From Seison nebaliae (Eukaryota > Rotifera > Pararotatoria > Seisonacea > Seisonidae), in NCBI GenBank assembly GCA_023231475.1, contig JALJEE010000092.1, positions 1-64,000 of the forward strand: 64,000 bases of DNA. The letters run 5' to 3'. A program made the position numbers and the translations under genes. Position 1 is the first letter of the stretch; each line of letters opens with the position of its first letter. Shown piece after piece: positions 21,691-34,793 of this stretch. The notes below the pieces were generated by a model. It saw nothing but the letters and a program-made list of their open reading frames with translations. It was not told where the DNA came from and did no database searches.

Positions 21691-22762
21691 ATGTCGAGAG
21701 GAACGAGAGACGAATTAATTTCATTGATTCAAGACTGGAATTGTAGTCGATTGGAATTATTCGCTTTGTCGGAACCGAACGAGAATTTGGAATTTCACGG
21801 AGTCATCCGATTTTATTTTCAGGATGGAAATAATAAAATTGTGACGAAATGTGTTCGTGTCAGCAGTTCAGCAACGACACGAGATGTTATCGAAGTATTG
21901 ATAGAAAAGTTTCGAGCTGATATGAAATATTTGTCAGACATTAATGATTATGCTTTGTATGAGATCCATTCGATTAATGATGAAAGGATGTTGGGTGAAT
22001 ATGAATATCCATTATTAGCACAATTGAGTTGGGTGGAAGAAGGACGAGAAGGAAGATTTTTATTGAAGAATGAACGAATAAAATCGAATTTATCAAAAGA
22101 GATCGCTAATGATCAAAGTACGTTCAAAACGAGATTGTCGAAAAGAGAGAGAAAGAAACGAGAGAAGGAAGCGAAGAAGAAGAAATCGACAGGAAAAGAT
22201 AATTCGAAGAATAATCAAGAGAAGAATAAGAAGGATGAGTCGAATGCGAAACGTCTTTATACGGAAGTGCCGGACAATCAATTCACGAGATCAATCTCCA
22301 ATCCTGAAATCGTTATGAGAAGACGACGACAAATGAAGATTGATAAGAAACTCCAACAAATCAAAAAGAAGGATGGAGGCGGAACTCTAAAGATTTACGG
22401 AGAAGAATTAAGATCGGATATTCCGTACAAAACACTCTTGTTGTCTAGTCAAGATACGGCTGCGTATGCCGTTCGAGAAATGTTGGACAAATATGGTTTG
22501 AAGAATATGGATCCGTTGAAATTCCATTTAATCATGAGAATTATTCCACTAAAAGAAGATAAGAAGGAAAGAATTCGCGAATTAGTTCTCAACGACGACG
22601 ATTGTCCATTAGGAATTTTGATGCAACCGAATAATCCAAGAGGTACGATCAATTTTCAAATTCGCAAATGTTCCGAGAAGCAATATGAAGAACGTTGTCG
22701 AATTTATAATGAACAAATGTTATTGGAAGAAAAAGAATTCGAATTAAATTTTATAAAGAATG

Positions 22763-22796
<34 letters not shown>

Positions 22797-25700
22797 GCAA
22801 CAACAGAATGGAAAGGAATTAACATCTTATAAATTACAACAATCGTCATCAACAGCATCGGATGATATGAATAATCGTCATCAACATCAACAACAACAAC
22901 AAAATGTTCATCATAATTCCCATCAACAACAACAAAAACAACAATTACAAAATCATGATCAACAACAACAACAACAAATGATGAATCAATCAAATTTCCA
23001 TCATTCTCAACAACATCGATATGGAGAGAATTCATTAGAGAAACATTCATTGCCACCACCCGATTATAATCATTATGATAATGATTATAAACAACAACAA
23101 CAACAGCAACATCAACAACAGCATCAGCAACAGAAACAACATCAGAAACAGCTATTTAATAATTCATCAATTATAACAACCAGTACAACTACCACATTTC
23201 CATTGGGTGGTGGAGGAGGAAGTAATGGAGGGAATGGTGGTGGATTACCATCAGTGTATGAGAAACAAATGGAAAATAATACTAATGGTATTACCACATC
23301 GTTGAATCAGCGAACGATGCAGAATATCTCATTAAATACGAACAAACTCTCATCGTCAATGCCAAGAATTAATATGGAGAATGAGATGTCGAGTCATATG
23401 GATAAGAGAATGGTGAATGATGATGTTGTCGACACTAATGAATTGAGTAGAGGAGAGAATCGTTTCAAAGGAAACGAAACGAATAAGCAGGAGCAGAAGG
23501 AGGAAGATCTCAGTACATTTGTAATGCCTCAGGACGACTTACCCGGACTGGTAGAAACGACGGACGAAAGTGAAATTTCTTTTTTAGATTCCGTCATTTT
23601 ACAACCAGATCCATCACGTCTATCCTTCAAACTCTCGCCCACTTATTGCATTTATATGATGTTACGATATCGTCTCTCACTTTTATATCGAACTGAAATT
23701 TTCACTCAAAACGATCGAATGGAAAATGCATCAAAATTACTTCAAGAAATCTCATTTCAAATCGAACGAGTCGTCAATCGACATCGAAAGAATGCATCTT
23801 TTCTCGCTTTCTGGATGGCGAATGCATCCGAACTTCTCTATTTCATTAAGCGTGATGTCGAACTCTCCAATAGTAATGTGGATATTCAAGAGAGAATTGC
23901 TGATTCTATCGAGAACACTTTCTCTTATTTAATGACATTATTTCAACATGAATTACTTCAATATTTACCAGCTTTTTATGATCCATCCGATTATGCCGAT
24001 CATTATCAGAAAGAGATAATTTATGATGCTGAAACATTACCATTATTGCCATCAGTGGCTAAAACGACAAAAGAGAAAATAAATTCCGATCAACAATCGC
24101 CAACCATTTCCGATGTTGTTTCCGTATTGAATGTGGCGATGAGTCTATTGAGGAAATGTCGAGTGAATGCCGCTCTCACTATACAATTATTCTCGAAACT
24201 CTTTCATTTCATGAAGATGTGGCTCTTTAATAAGTTGTTGGTAGAAACAGATTCACATTTATGCACGAAACAATGGGGTCAACGACTTTATAGTCGATTG
24301 TTTGTCATTCAACGATGGGCATTGAGACAAGGATTGGAATTAGCAGCTGATTGTCATTTCTCTCGAATAATTCAAGCGGCTGATATTCTACGTTGTGATA
24401 AGACGGACATGCAACTCCTCCATCAAAAATTGGAGAATGGACTAAAATTGAATTCACTCCATTTGCGCACATTGTTCCAATTGTACGAGTGTGAGAATGA
24501 TGAAGTAACAATTCCTTATTCGGTGATGAGGACGTGTGTCCAAATCGCTGAGGAGACGGTTGACGAACAATTACGACAAAATCAACAACCAATTCGTTTG
24601 GAAGAAGATGTCGATTTAAATTTACCGTTCCTCCTACCGGAAGATGGTTATTCTTGTGAATGTATCAAAGGTATACCACATGGAATTTTCGAATTCTTAC
24701 AACCTTTTGCACATGCCGGTTATTGTCAATTGTTGAAATCAAAAGCGAGTTCTGGTTCTTGGTGTGTTTTCATGAAAGCGATTAGTGAAGATGATTCCGA
24801 TTCCATTACAGCCATTAGTACTACACAAGGAGCTCCACTCATCAAATCGAATGATTCGTTCGAAGATATCATCCTACAACAACAACAACAAGAGCAGCAA
24901 CAACAACAACAAGAACAATTTAATCATCATCATATAAATGAGAATCAAAAAAGAATTGAATTTGTTGAGAATCAAAATAATTTACAAAATCATTTGAATG
25001 ATCAGAATGAAATGAATAAGAATGATAATAAATATTTATCTGGAAATATTTATGACAACAATTTCCCACAAACCAAAAACGAATCGAAAGAGATGAATGA
25101 TGGTGATATTATCGATATCACATTGGAAAGATGTAACGGTTTAGGTATTAGTATCATTGCTTTGAAAGCTGATATGAATTATGGGATTTTTGTGAAAAAT
25201 ATTGTTATTAATCGTCCCGCTTATCTCGACGGTCGTTTACATGCTGGCGATCAATTATTAAGTGTTAATGGTCATTCATTGATTAACGTCCCTCAAGATT
25301 CTGCCGCTACAATGATTCAAGCTGATGGTAATCTGATTCGTTTGCGAGTGAAGAAAAGAGCAGCAAAACTATATGGATTGACATCGTTATTAGATACACA
25401 TCCATTATTACCGTATCAGAATGGTAAGACACAACATCAATCAACAATTCCATCAACAACAACAACAACAACATCTACAGGACTTGGATTGTATAATTCG
25501 TTATCAAATCATAATCCTTTTCCCCATACCACCACTATGAGCACGATGATGAATAATGAGAGTACGCTATCAAGAATGAATCGGAAAGATACTTCCGAAT
25601 TAATTAATGGAATGATGGCACCGGTGCCATCAACATCATCATCTGCATTTCCAATGATTTCTTCAAATCTTTCAAATAAAACTGCTATCATGACTGATTT

Positions 25701-27372
25701 AGATATATATCCACATTACAATCAACAACAACAACAACAACAGAAACTTCATCATCATCAACAACAGCAACAATATAATTACAGACAAATGACATCACAA
25801 GTGAAACAGTTTAAGGAGAAGAATAATATTAATAATATTAATAATAATAATAATAATAATTCAATTATCAAAAGTTCACAAACGAATAAAATGAATAACG
25901 GTAGTAATTCAATAATTGAGGAAATGAATATTGAGAATAATAAGAATGCTTTCAATAACAACAATACAAATAATTACCGTCATTATCATTCGAACAATTC
26001 GAGTGGTGCCACCAGCAAGAATGGTGAAAGAAATCATTCGATCATGAAAGAGAAGATTGATCATCATCAAACCATCTCCACCACAACCATGCCAGTTTCA
26101 AATTCTTCATTCTCTTCATCATCCTCTTCGTCATCGTCGTCCTCACCATTATCATCCACCTCCTCATCATCAACTAACATAGCGAACAATACTTATTCAA
26201 ATCGTTCCACTTCCAAACCATTTCCTTCTCAAATGAATTCTGAAGAACAATTGACTTTTTTCAATGGAAATCAAGAGATGAATCGGAAGAATTCTTATGA
26301 GAGACGTCCTCCTCCTCCATTACCTCATCAGACAATGAATACTGAAACGATTCCTGAAGAGATTGAAGGGAGGAAAGACAATTCGTTTACAAATCACAAC
26401 TTACCACCCAAATCCTCAGTGGACACGTCACTATTGAGTGACGAGCAACGACTATTATATGATTTGTTGAAGGAGAAGAAGAGTTTATCACAAGCTGAGA
26501 AACAGATGTTCCATCGTCTCAATCAAATAATTCAATCGAATAATAAACCACAGAATTCATATAGTATTGCTGAACAGCAAATGAATTTATCGATGACAGA
26601 TCATGAAATGAAACCTGTTCGACCACCTACACCAAATCGTTATGAACGTTCTGATAATTCAAGATCTGATCTCATTACTAATCATCATTATCATTATCAA
26701 TCTTCTCCCAAATCATCAGTCATTCCAAATATGACGCCACCACCTCCTCTTCCAATTCTCTCACCTCCCACACTCACAACCATCGACCGAGAAGGTGTCC
26801 ATCGTACCACTAAACTGTCTACGCAATTCACTTCTAAATCCTATTCAATTCCATCAACTTCCTTAACAACGGCATCATCATCCATCTCATATGGATTGGC
26901 ATCAATGAAATTGAATGAAAATACATCACAACAAATAAATAATAAATCATTATCTAATTCACTCGGTATAGAATATTCAACAGGTATATCATCATCATCA
27001 TTATCAACAACAACAACAGTAGCAACAACAACAACAAATGTTAACAATTCGGATAAACAAGAGAAATTATTCCAGATGAATGATATGAAATTGTTTATGG
27101 GAAATGGTGAACAGCGTGACGATGATACATTGAATAATGATGGTGGACCATCTGTTATCGGTTCCCAAGAAATATATCGAGATCCTCGTTTGAAAATCGA
27201 AGCACGACGCAAATTACCACCACAATGTAATGAAGCTGAGAAGTTGTCGTTTCATGATAAGATGCGATTATTTGCCTTCTCTAACGGCGACAAATGTACT
27301 CCACAAGAACGTCAACGTGTGCCTCGTGTCCAACGGGAATTAAGTGAGCAAATGGTCGACGGAATTATTTAA
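21691..27372 (+). CDS. cno: afadin/Canoe, single 5.7-kb exon, no visible FHA domain
   Basis: Afadin links nectins and cadherin junctions to actin and binds Ras/Rap GTPases. The 1893-codon frame has no introns. RA1 is at about 33-128 (LEFHGVIRFYFQDG, then CVRVSSSATTRDVIEVL). RA2 is at about 229-335 (LKIYGEELRSDIPYKTLLL). The DIL domain spans about 645-1020, from FKLSPTYCIYMMLRYRLSLL to LPFLLPEDGYSCECIKGIPH. A PDZ lies at about 1138-1225 (ITLERCNGLGISIIALKADM, with GLGI as carboxylate-binding loop). The C-terminal helix (KLSFHDKMRLFAF) and basic end also match afadin. Between RA2 and DIL, where afadins carry an FHA domain, I see only Gln/Asn-rich tracts (CAA-coded), Gly and Ser runs. The region after PDZ is Asn, Gln and Ser rich with Pro clusters (PPPPLPH). 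Usual lengths are 1650-2050 aa. Confidence 0.93.
22759..23155 (+). repeat. (CAA)n-rich low-complexity tracts inside afadin
   Basis: Several poly-Gln stretches, the longest with about 15 Gln codons, are written mainly with CAA and interspersed with CAT/CAG. More occur at 24868-24915 and 25723-25785, an AAT/Asn run at 25825-25860 and a Ser run at 26110-26150. Confidence 0.85.
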
Positions 27373-28203
27373 TAAAATTGAACTCCCTCACAACTTCCTT
27401 CACATATTCTTCTTCTTTTTCCGTCTCTTCAAAATCATGTATACGAATCGATGGATTGAATGTCGAAAGACATAAATGTAAAATTAATCAATCGTCTAGA
27501 CACCGTTCACATAAATTTTCTTTCAACCCAAATTCTATTATTCCATCATTCATAATCATTCTCTTTCCTACACTCGACATATGAAATTCACATAAACTTC
27601 AATTCTTTTCTTGCCATATTCTCTCCATCAAACCATGATCGTTATCTTTCTTATCTCTTATCTATCCAATCATCATCTCATCATTCTCCTTCAGATGCAC
27701 GAAAAGTGCACAATTCTTTGGGATAACGTCATTGCACGCTACCCACCAATTCAAACACTAATTTTCACTGAGAGCACATTTCTCTTTTCGGGAAAACGAC
27801 GGCTAATTTATTAACGGCTTTTTCCCATAAATGTCCGCAACAAATTTCCTTTATTCCATTCCAAGACACACACAAACACACAAACGCACACATTGCTCCT
27901 TTTTTTAAGAAATCTCTTCAAACAAATAAATAATTAACAAATTTTCTCCATATTATCACTTGTGCTAAAATCGAATAATATGTTTCGGAATATAACAACA
28001 GGTGCCATTCCATTTCTTGGAATTATATTTCATCATATTATGAAATTAGTAAGAATTATTTCCTCTCAAATTCAACGATTTCATTAAAAATATGTTTATC
28101 GGAAAAATCAATTTTTTTATTCGTACGATAAAATTTCAAGAGAATTCAATAAGTTTAAAGGTGCAACTCTCATGAAAATTCATGAACTCTAAAATTTCAG
28201 TAA
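27373..28203. other. 3' flank of afadin, no supported gene
   Basis: A pyrimidine-rich stretch after the afadin stop is likely 3' UTR. A short CA-rich run lies at 27867-27891. Short open frames at 27378-27814 have no recognisable content. Confidence 0.4.
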
Positions 28204-28507
28204 ATGGAAAAAATTCGTTGTATAGGAATTGTGCCGTGGCTCTTTTGTCTCGTGGCTCTTATGTCCTAGACTCGAAAATTAGGAATGAAGTTAAATGACG
28301 TATATACTTCAACCGAATTTTCAGATTATAATTCCATTTCTCTCTAATTGCATTGAAATTAGCACGTATTGTCGCCGATTGCGTGAAATAGAAGGAAGAT
28401 TGGATGAAATTGAAAAAAGCTTCAATTATGATAACTTCTCCATTTCATGTTGTTATGCCAACGTTGTTGGATTTGATTGGAAGGAAGAATTTGATGAATT
28501 CTTATAA
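28204..28507 (+). CDS. small predicted secreted protein C, two exons
   Basis: Exon 1 (28204-28262) encodes a signal peptide (MEKIRCIGIVPWLFCLVAL). A 100-nt GT-AG intron (28263-28362, phase 2, with a pyrimidine-rich end TTTCTCTCTAATTGC) joins exon 2 (28363-28507). Without splicing, exon 1 hits TAG at once. The product is 67 aa. The mature part is short and amphipathic (TYCRRLREIEGRLDEIEKSF), then SCCYANVVGF and an acidic aromatic end (DWKEEFDEFL), with three Cys. An alternative is an unspliced 70-codon frame from ATG 28295 covering the same C-terminus. No family recognised. Confidence 0.4.
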
Positions 28508-29720
28508 AGGAAAATTAATAAATGAAACTTCTCTTATATGTTTTTCCATCTAAATATATTTATTCGCAGTTGTTCCACTATTCGAATGAAAGTGGTATGA
28601 TTATTTTATGAATTTGGGAAAGAAGAATTTATTTCTTCTCCTTCCAGTCAGAACTCTTTCTCCCTTCTTCTATTCGATAAAAAAAATTCCTTCAAAATTT
28701 TCTCCAAATTCTCATTATCAAACTAATTAAATTTTTATTCATTTTGGTAGAAGTGAAATTCCCAAATCGGTTGATGGAGAGTAATATTCGGACATTTTCG
28801 AAGCGAGCCACATATACAATGGATTTGTTGACTTGAACAATTATAATTATCAAAGATCAAGAACAGTAATAAATTGGAAAAGAAAATCGATTTAAATCAA
28901 AAACGAAAACATTAATGGCCTTCAATGTGGAATCAGCAAGTTTTCATATTGCAACGTCAACAATAAGATTGTTCGAAGCCTTCAGCAACTCTCCTCAGGA
29001 TATTCCGTCCATCTCCACATTTCATACAAAACACGATTCTTACGAATTTTATGTCAACTCTTTTCTCCAATCATTGTCGTCAATTCTCTTTTGAACAAAT
29101 CATGCCTGGTGGAAATCATTCGAATCAATCGATGTATAACAAGAATTTACAATAAATCTTATAATTAACCGTCGAACAAGTAAATCCCTTTCAAATTAAT
29201 CAACCTTCCTCCTAAAAAAGAAAAAAGAAACACGTAGGAAGAAGGACAAATCGATTTTATTCCAACCCTCAGTTCAGAAACTGAATATTGTTTGAAAAAA
29301 TTAATTTTGTTATTTCTCTTCGAAACTTGAAAAATTGTTCAATTTATCGTTTATTAATATCAATAAGCGACAACTAATATATTACCAACACTACTCTTGT
29401 GCAATTACATACTTTCTCCATACACAACTTAATTCGGAGCACTCTACTGTGAACTACGACGAAGAAACAATGAACATATATTGAACCAACAACAACTTCT
29501 CGTAAGTAGGAAAACTTGTTAATTTTATTAAACAATTCTCCCCATCAACAAAACAACAAACCAAAGAAACGGATCAAAATATATTTGAAATATATCGATG
29601 TCGCTCAATCTCTCCAGAAATTTCTCAGACAAATAGAAATTTGATAGAACAAGACAATTGCATCAAAAACGGAAATTAATTCGAGTTTAATATTGTCAAC
29701 AACATCTGAATGGTTAATTA
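28508..29720. other. intergenic stretch upstream of NIM1 kinase
   Basis: AT-rich with no recognised gene or repeat. The last few hundred bases before 29721 are likely promoter and 5' UTR. Confidence 0.4.
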
Positions 29721-31950
29721 ATGAAGACATTAAAATTTTCTTTGACACAAGAAAATATCGATTTTGGCCAAATCAATTTTCCATCAACATCATCATCATT
29801 CAACACCTATTCATTCAAGAAGTCACCATCGTGTGTAGATAGTATATGTCGTCGCAAACTGTCAATTCTAACCAGTTCTGATATTGATGACTCGGTAGAT
29901 CCCAATCGCCAATTGAAAACTTCTCGACTTAGCATTCATGTTGGTGGTGGAAATACAAGTAAATCGTCCTTCCTTCAAAATGGTTTATTTTATAATCGAG
30001 CATCCTTCTCTTATGATACGTTACTAGAGAAATCGACATCAAAAAATAAAAATTCTTCAATTGTTGTGGAGCAATTGCAATTGTCGAAGCCAGTCAGAGA
30101 ACCAAAATCGACAATCGGTGAATATAATATTTATGAGAAAATTGGAACTGGCAACTTCTCTCAAGTTCGTCTTGGTGTTCATCGTTTGATCAATGGTTTC
30201 CTTTCTTTTCATTTCTTCATTTTTTCATCCGTCGGTTGTAGAAAAAGTTGCAATTAAGATTGTGGAAAGGACAAAATTAGAAGAGAAAACAAAGAAATTG
30301 TTATCGAGAGAAATTGGAAATTTAGAGAATTTATCTCATCAACATATTATTCGTTTATATGAAGTGGTGGAAACGACGAGTAAGATGTATATCATTGGAG
30401 AGTATGCACCAGGGGGTGAATTACATTCACGCATCATAGCCGAGGGACATTTAGAGGATGGTTATGCGAGTTTTTTGTTTGCTCAAATTATTTCTGGTCT
30501 TAATTATTTGGTTAATTTTTTCCTTCAAATTTATTCTTTTCAAATTATCCTCTCCCCACGAAACTAAATTGCCTTTTTCATCATTTTAAATTAAATTTAT
30601 TATTTCAAATTTCCATCATATCTTAAATCCATTTCGATTCGACTGTTAAATAATCGAAAATTTCACCTTTTTTTTTAAAGAACTTCAATCTATGAAAATT
30701 CTCTTAATATATTTTCTTTCCATTCTCTATGAAACTTCATTCAGTAGCATGAGAATCATATTATTCATCGAGATCTGAAAGCTGAAAACATTTTCTTCTA
30801 TTCCGATAACGTTGTTAAGATTGGAGATTTCGGATTTTCGATTCATGCTGAGAAGAATAAACATCTCAACACATTCTGTGGTTCCCCACCATATGCAGCA
30901 CCCGAATTATACACAGATGATTATTATAATGGGGAAGCTGTTGATATTTGGGCATGTGGAATATTATTATATTTCATGGTGACGGGAACAATGCCATTTC
31001 GTGCCGATTCCATGTCAAGATTACGACAATTGATTATTAATGGAAAATATTCGATTCCTAAAAGCATTTCGACTGACTGTCAATTTATAATTGAACGACT
31101 TTTGAGACAATCGTGGAAAGAACGGATGTCACTTAAATTGATTATGGGAACGAGTTGGTTAGAGAATGAAACGTTCGCGAATGACGAGTTGAAATATGTG
31201 AGATATCCTAATCGAATATTCTCATCAAAAGGATCTGATCGATCGTCAGTAACCACGGAAATCTCATCGATATGTGCAAAATCGAAAAAATCAAAAATTG
31301 ATCAATTTCTGTTATTTGCCAATATTGGAATAAATATGGATAAGAAGAATGATATTAATCGATTCCTGAAACGATTAGAGCGATCGATTACTTACGTCCA
31401 ATTAAGAGATCTGGAGCTTGATCACATGATAAAAGATGAAAAGAATATTCGATCATCATTAACTGGAATTAAACGCATCATTCAACATCGTGTTCAGAAG
31501 CAAGTTAGCAAAGTCATTTATAATGCCTTACACAATTCCAACGAATCATTGCGAGAACAGTTCACGACAGTGTTGAGAACAGCGAAGAAAGCTGAAGAGA
31601 ATTCAGATAAGACTCTTTTAAAAAGAATCAAACTAATTCTTCTTGAGCATCATCCAATTAACTTAACCGATTCAAATGGAAATATAAATCGGAATAACTT
31701 ATTTAACGAAACTGTAATTCCGGGTGGGACGACACCGCAAGCTGAAAAACGATTATCCACTTCTACGTTCAATTCGAAAATGTTGACATTGGCTCCGGTT
31801 ATACCGCCAACACCAGCAGCCCGGTTGGAACGTGTCCGATTAAAATCCAGAAATAGTCGTCGAGTTGTACCAGATACTGCAAATAGAACTAATTGGAACA
31901 ATGGAGTGGGTGGGACGAAATCAAAATCGAAAACTTGTACAATTTTATAG
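29721..31950 (+). CDS. NIM1-type AMPK-related Ser/Thr kinase with CaaX box
   Basis: Member of the AMPK-related (CAMK group) kinases, closest to NIM1K as I recall it. Three exons: 29721-30195, 30242-30510 and 30748-31950, with introns of 46 and 237 nt, total 648 aa. A Ser-rich N-terminal extension of about 130 residues precedes the kinase: Gly loop IGTGNFSQVRLG, VAIKIVERTKL, HIIHRDLKAENIFFY, DFGFS, and the T-loop LNTFCGSPPYAAPELY with the Thr that LKB1 phosphorylates in this family. YFMVTGTMPFRA is near-diagnostic of NIM1. A C-terminal motif RSSLTGIKRIIQHRVQKQ also matches NIM1K, and the protein ends CTIL, a CaaX box whose Leu favours geranylgeranylation. Human NIM1K is 436 aa, so this one is much longer at both ends. 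Confidence 0.9.
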
Positions 31951-34793
31951 GTTGAAATTTCTTTAAGAAATTTTTTGTAAATTCCATTTGGACAAATAAT
32001 AAAATTACTGACATAATTCAGTCAAACTTATTTACTTGTTAGTTAATGTTCTTATAAAATAAATTCTATGAGTTCTTTTAACTTTTCTTCTGAAATAGAT
32101 TTCGACCAGTATTAGAATTTTAGTTGTTTCAAGTTCTCATTTCTCGTTTTTATTATGATTTCACTTATTACGTAGGGAAAATTTAAGATTTCTTTATAAT
32201 TGAGGGGTTCACAGAGTTTTTTTTTCCGTAATAATTAGAATAACTCAAATAATGTGAAGTGTTTAGAAGGATTGGGGGACAGATCGTAACCCTATATAAA
32301 AATTATGTAGCGCACAGTTCTCAACCCAAAAAAAGGACAGTTCTCAACCTCAAAACATACGGATCTGAAATCCAGAAAAATCTGAAAAGATTGTAACCGT
32401 ACATAAAAATTCTCAAAAAAGCAGTTATTAAGTTATAATTATGTAATTGTATGAATTATTATTATTAATTATTTATTATAATATATAACCTAATAATAAG
32501 AATAAAGATTTTTCCAAAATTAAGATTTTAAATTTGTTCTGACGAAAAATTAAGAAGATTGTTATTTATTTTTTGAAATCAAATAGAATAGAAATTTTAA
32601 CGGAATTTAACTTTCATAAAATATAGTATCGATTCCCACAAAAAAAGAAGATACATTTCTTATGTTAAAATTAACTGAAGCGATTTGTGAGATAGTCTTT
32701 ATTTGAATATAAGTGGTGAGATAGAGAAATAGAAGTGAGAAGAGAACAAGTATTACCGAGCAGTATGAGAATGAGAAATATATCTTCAATTGTTTTGTCT
32801 TGAACGACTTAACGAATGCGGGGTAGAAATCAGGTAAATGTTCTATTTCGGTGACTGCTTTTATATTCATTCCAAAATGCTTCGACTTCCATTCGAGTTC
32901 ACGATATGATCGTTACATAACTACTAATTTTTCAGTTTCTCATCTTTCACTCTATCGGATAATCTTTTTCTCTTTTTCTCGCCTTTCCGGAAACGATCCA
33001 TTTGCACTTTTTCATAATTGAAACAATGTTTCAATGTAAAATGTTTTAGAAACATTTCATTTAGGACAGATCTCAACCCCATAAATAGTTTTTCGATGAT
33101 ATCTCAAAGGATTTTTTGAGGAAGAAATTCTGTGGGAGGCAAATTTTTTTTGCAATACTTCTGATATTCTCCATAAGTATCTTCATTATAATCTTCTGCC
33201 CATTCCTCCATTCTTAAATCGTCCGATTCCATGAAACAATCCATTTAGGATTAAAAATGAAGAATCCAATAACTTGATTCAAAATATATAGAAATATACA
33301 GTAATCGGACACTTTTACGTTTTTATAAAACAGGTCATAACTTCTGTTCTATGAAGTATCTTTTGTAAAGGTCGGTATCACAAAATAGCCCTATTCAAGC
33401 TCTTAAAGATAGTGCAAAAAAATTTGAAAATTATAGATTTTTTTTGATTTTTGTAGAAATATGACGCCATTTTGTGAAAAATGTGGAAATTTTATCATTT
33501 TTTCTACAAAAATTGAGAAGAAACTAAAAAATGCTCGTTACAGTAATTGGAATAATGAACGAAATTCTGCGTGTTTGTTTTATAGTGGATGATTTATGTA
33601 AATGACATGCGTAATCCAACCTGCACCCTTCATGGAACGGAGGTGTCATGATGTCACGTTAACCTGATGTTGGAGTGATTACAGAATAATTCAATAAAGG
33701 TATATCGGAACGTGTTCCACATACTGCAATGATTTAGTGAGTAGTTGTGAAAATTAGAATCATTGATTGACTTGTTATGATGAGTATAAATTATGAATCC
33801 GAAACGTGAATGTCTCATAGTTGGAACTTTTATGTCCAGTTCTCCATTCATTTTTCTCCTTTTTCCATTGAGACTCGGGCCGAGTTTGTATTTGAGTTCA
33901 ACTATTTGGTATGGACGATTGGTGTATTATTTATTTGGTTGCGTATGCCGCAGTTGAATATTTCTTCGATTCATATCCATTGCGAGAACTGTCAAATAAA
34001 CAAGTTGGCAAACAGTCACATCAGGGGAGCCACGCGAATTGATGCATTCGTAAATGATATTAAGTTTTAAGTCTTTTCTTTGTTTTAATTATAGTCGCTA
34101 CAGTTAACAAAGATGATTATCCTCCGATGGCCTAAACAGAGAATGCTGCAGGAGAAGTAAACCTTTAGCGGTCCAATTATAGAAATAAATAATTAAAGTA
34201 AAAAAAATAGCTCATAAAAACCGGACGTGATGTGTTAACAACGAAAAATGACGAAAAAGAATCATCAATTTCAGATGATATTGAAAAATTGGTTAAATGA
34301 ACATCCCAGAAAGAACAATTTTAAATAAATTATTTTGTTTGTTTATATTCTTAAAAAATTGTTCGTCGGTTTTTTATCTATAAAACATTTGAACTCGATT
34401 GATTAGATAAACTGATGAATAGTAAATAAAGATTTTCTGTAAGATAATTTTTATATGATTCACACATGTGGATGAATGTGACTAAATTGATAAGTCCAAA
34501 ATGAAAGAGAAAATATTAATAAATTTATATATATAATTAATTGAATTGATTAAATTGATTTGTTTTCAAATAATTCAATATAAATACGGAAAAGATATGT
34601 GGATCTTTCACGTGGGAAAATAAAGAAAGAGAATAAATTCTGAATGATAAATGCGGAACTGAAATAATTTTTACTGTTACAATCTCAACCATTAAATTTT
34701 CACTTCTTTTCTAAAATTTCATTAAAGTCTTTCCTTTCTCTGATTTTTCGTCTTTCATCGATTATCGATCGATTATTCGTAGCAGAGTTGTAA
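31951..34793. other. intergenic stretch between NIM1 and GRK2
   Basis: Contains a dispersed repeat copy (32276-32415) and a 12-bp inverted repeat (33448-33459 with 33501-33512, TTTTTGTAGAAA). A minus-strand 87-codon frame at 32607-32870 begins with ATG and has one hydrophobic segment (VILVLFSLLFLYLTTYI), but is otherwise unremarkable. No gene is firmly supported. Confidence 0.4.
32276..32415. repeat. dispersed repeat copy related to 2490-2539
   Basis: GGACAGATCGTAACC followed by TATATAAAAATT and AGCG-ACAGTTCTCA matches the reverse complement of 2490-2539 with about six mismatches in 50 bp. Degenerate internal copies follow (GGACAGTTCTCAACC at 32334; GATTGTAACCGTACATAAAAATTCTC at 32389). A further partial copy is at 33064 (GGACAGATCTCAACCCC). 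Confidence 0.7.

Noticed and set aside
33448-33512. 12-bp inverted repeat TTTTTGTAGAAA
   Set aside because: Short, AT-rich and isolated; likely chance.
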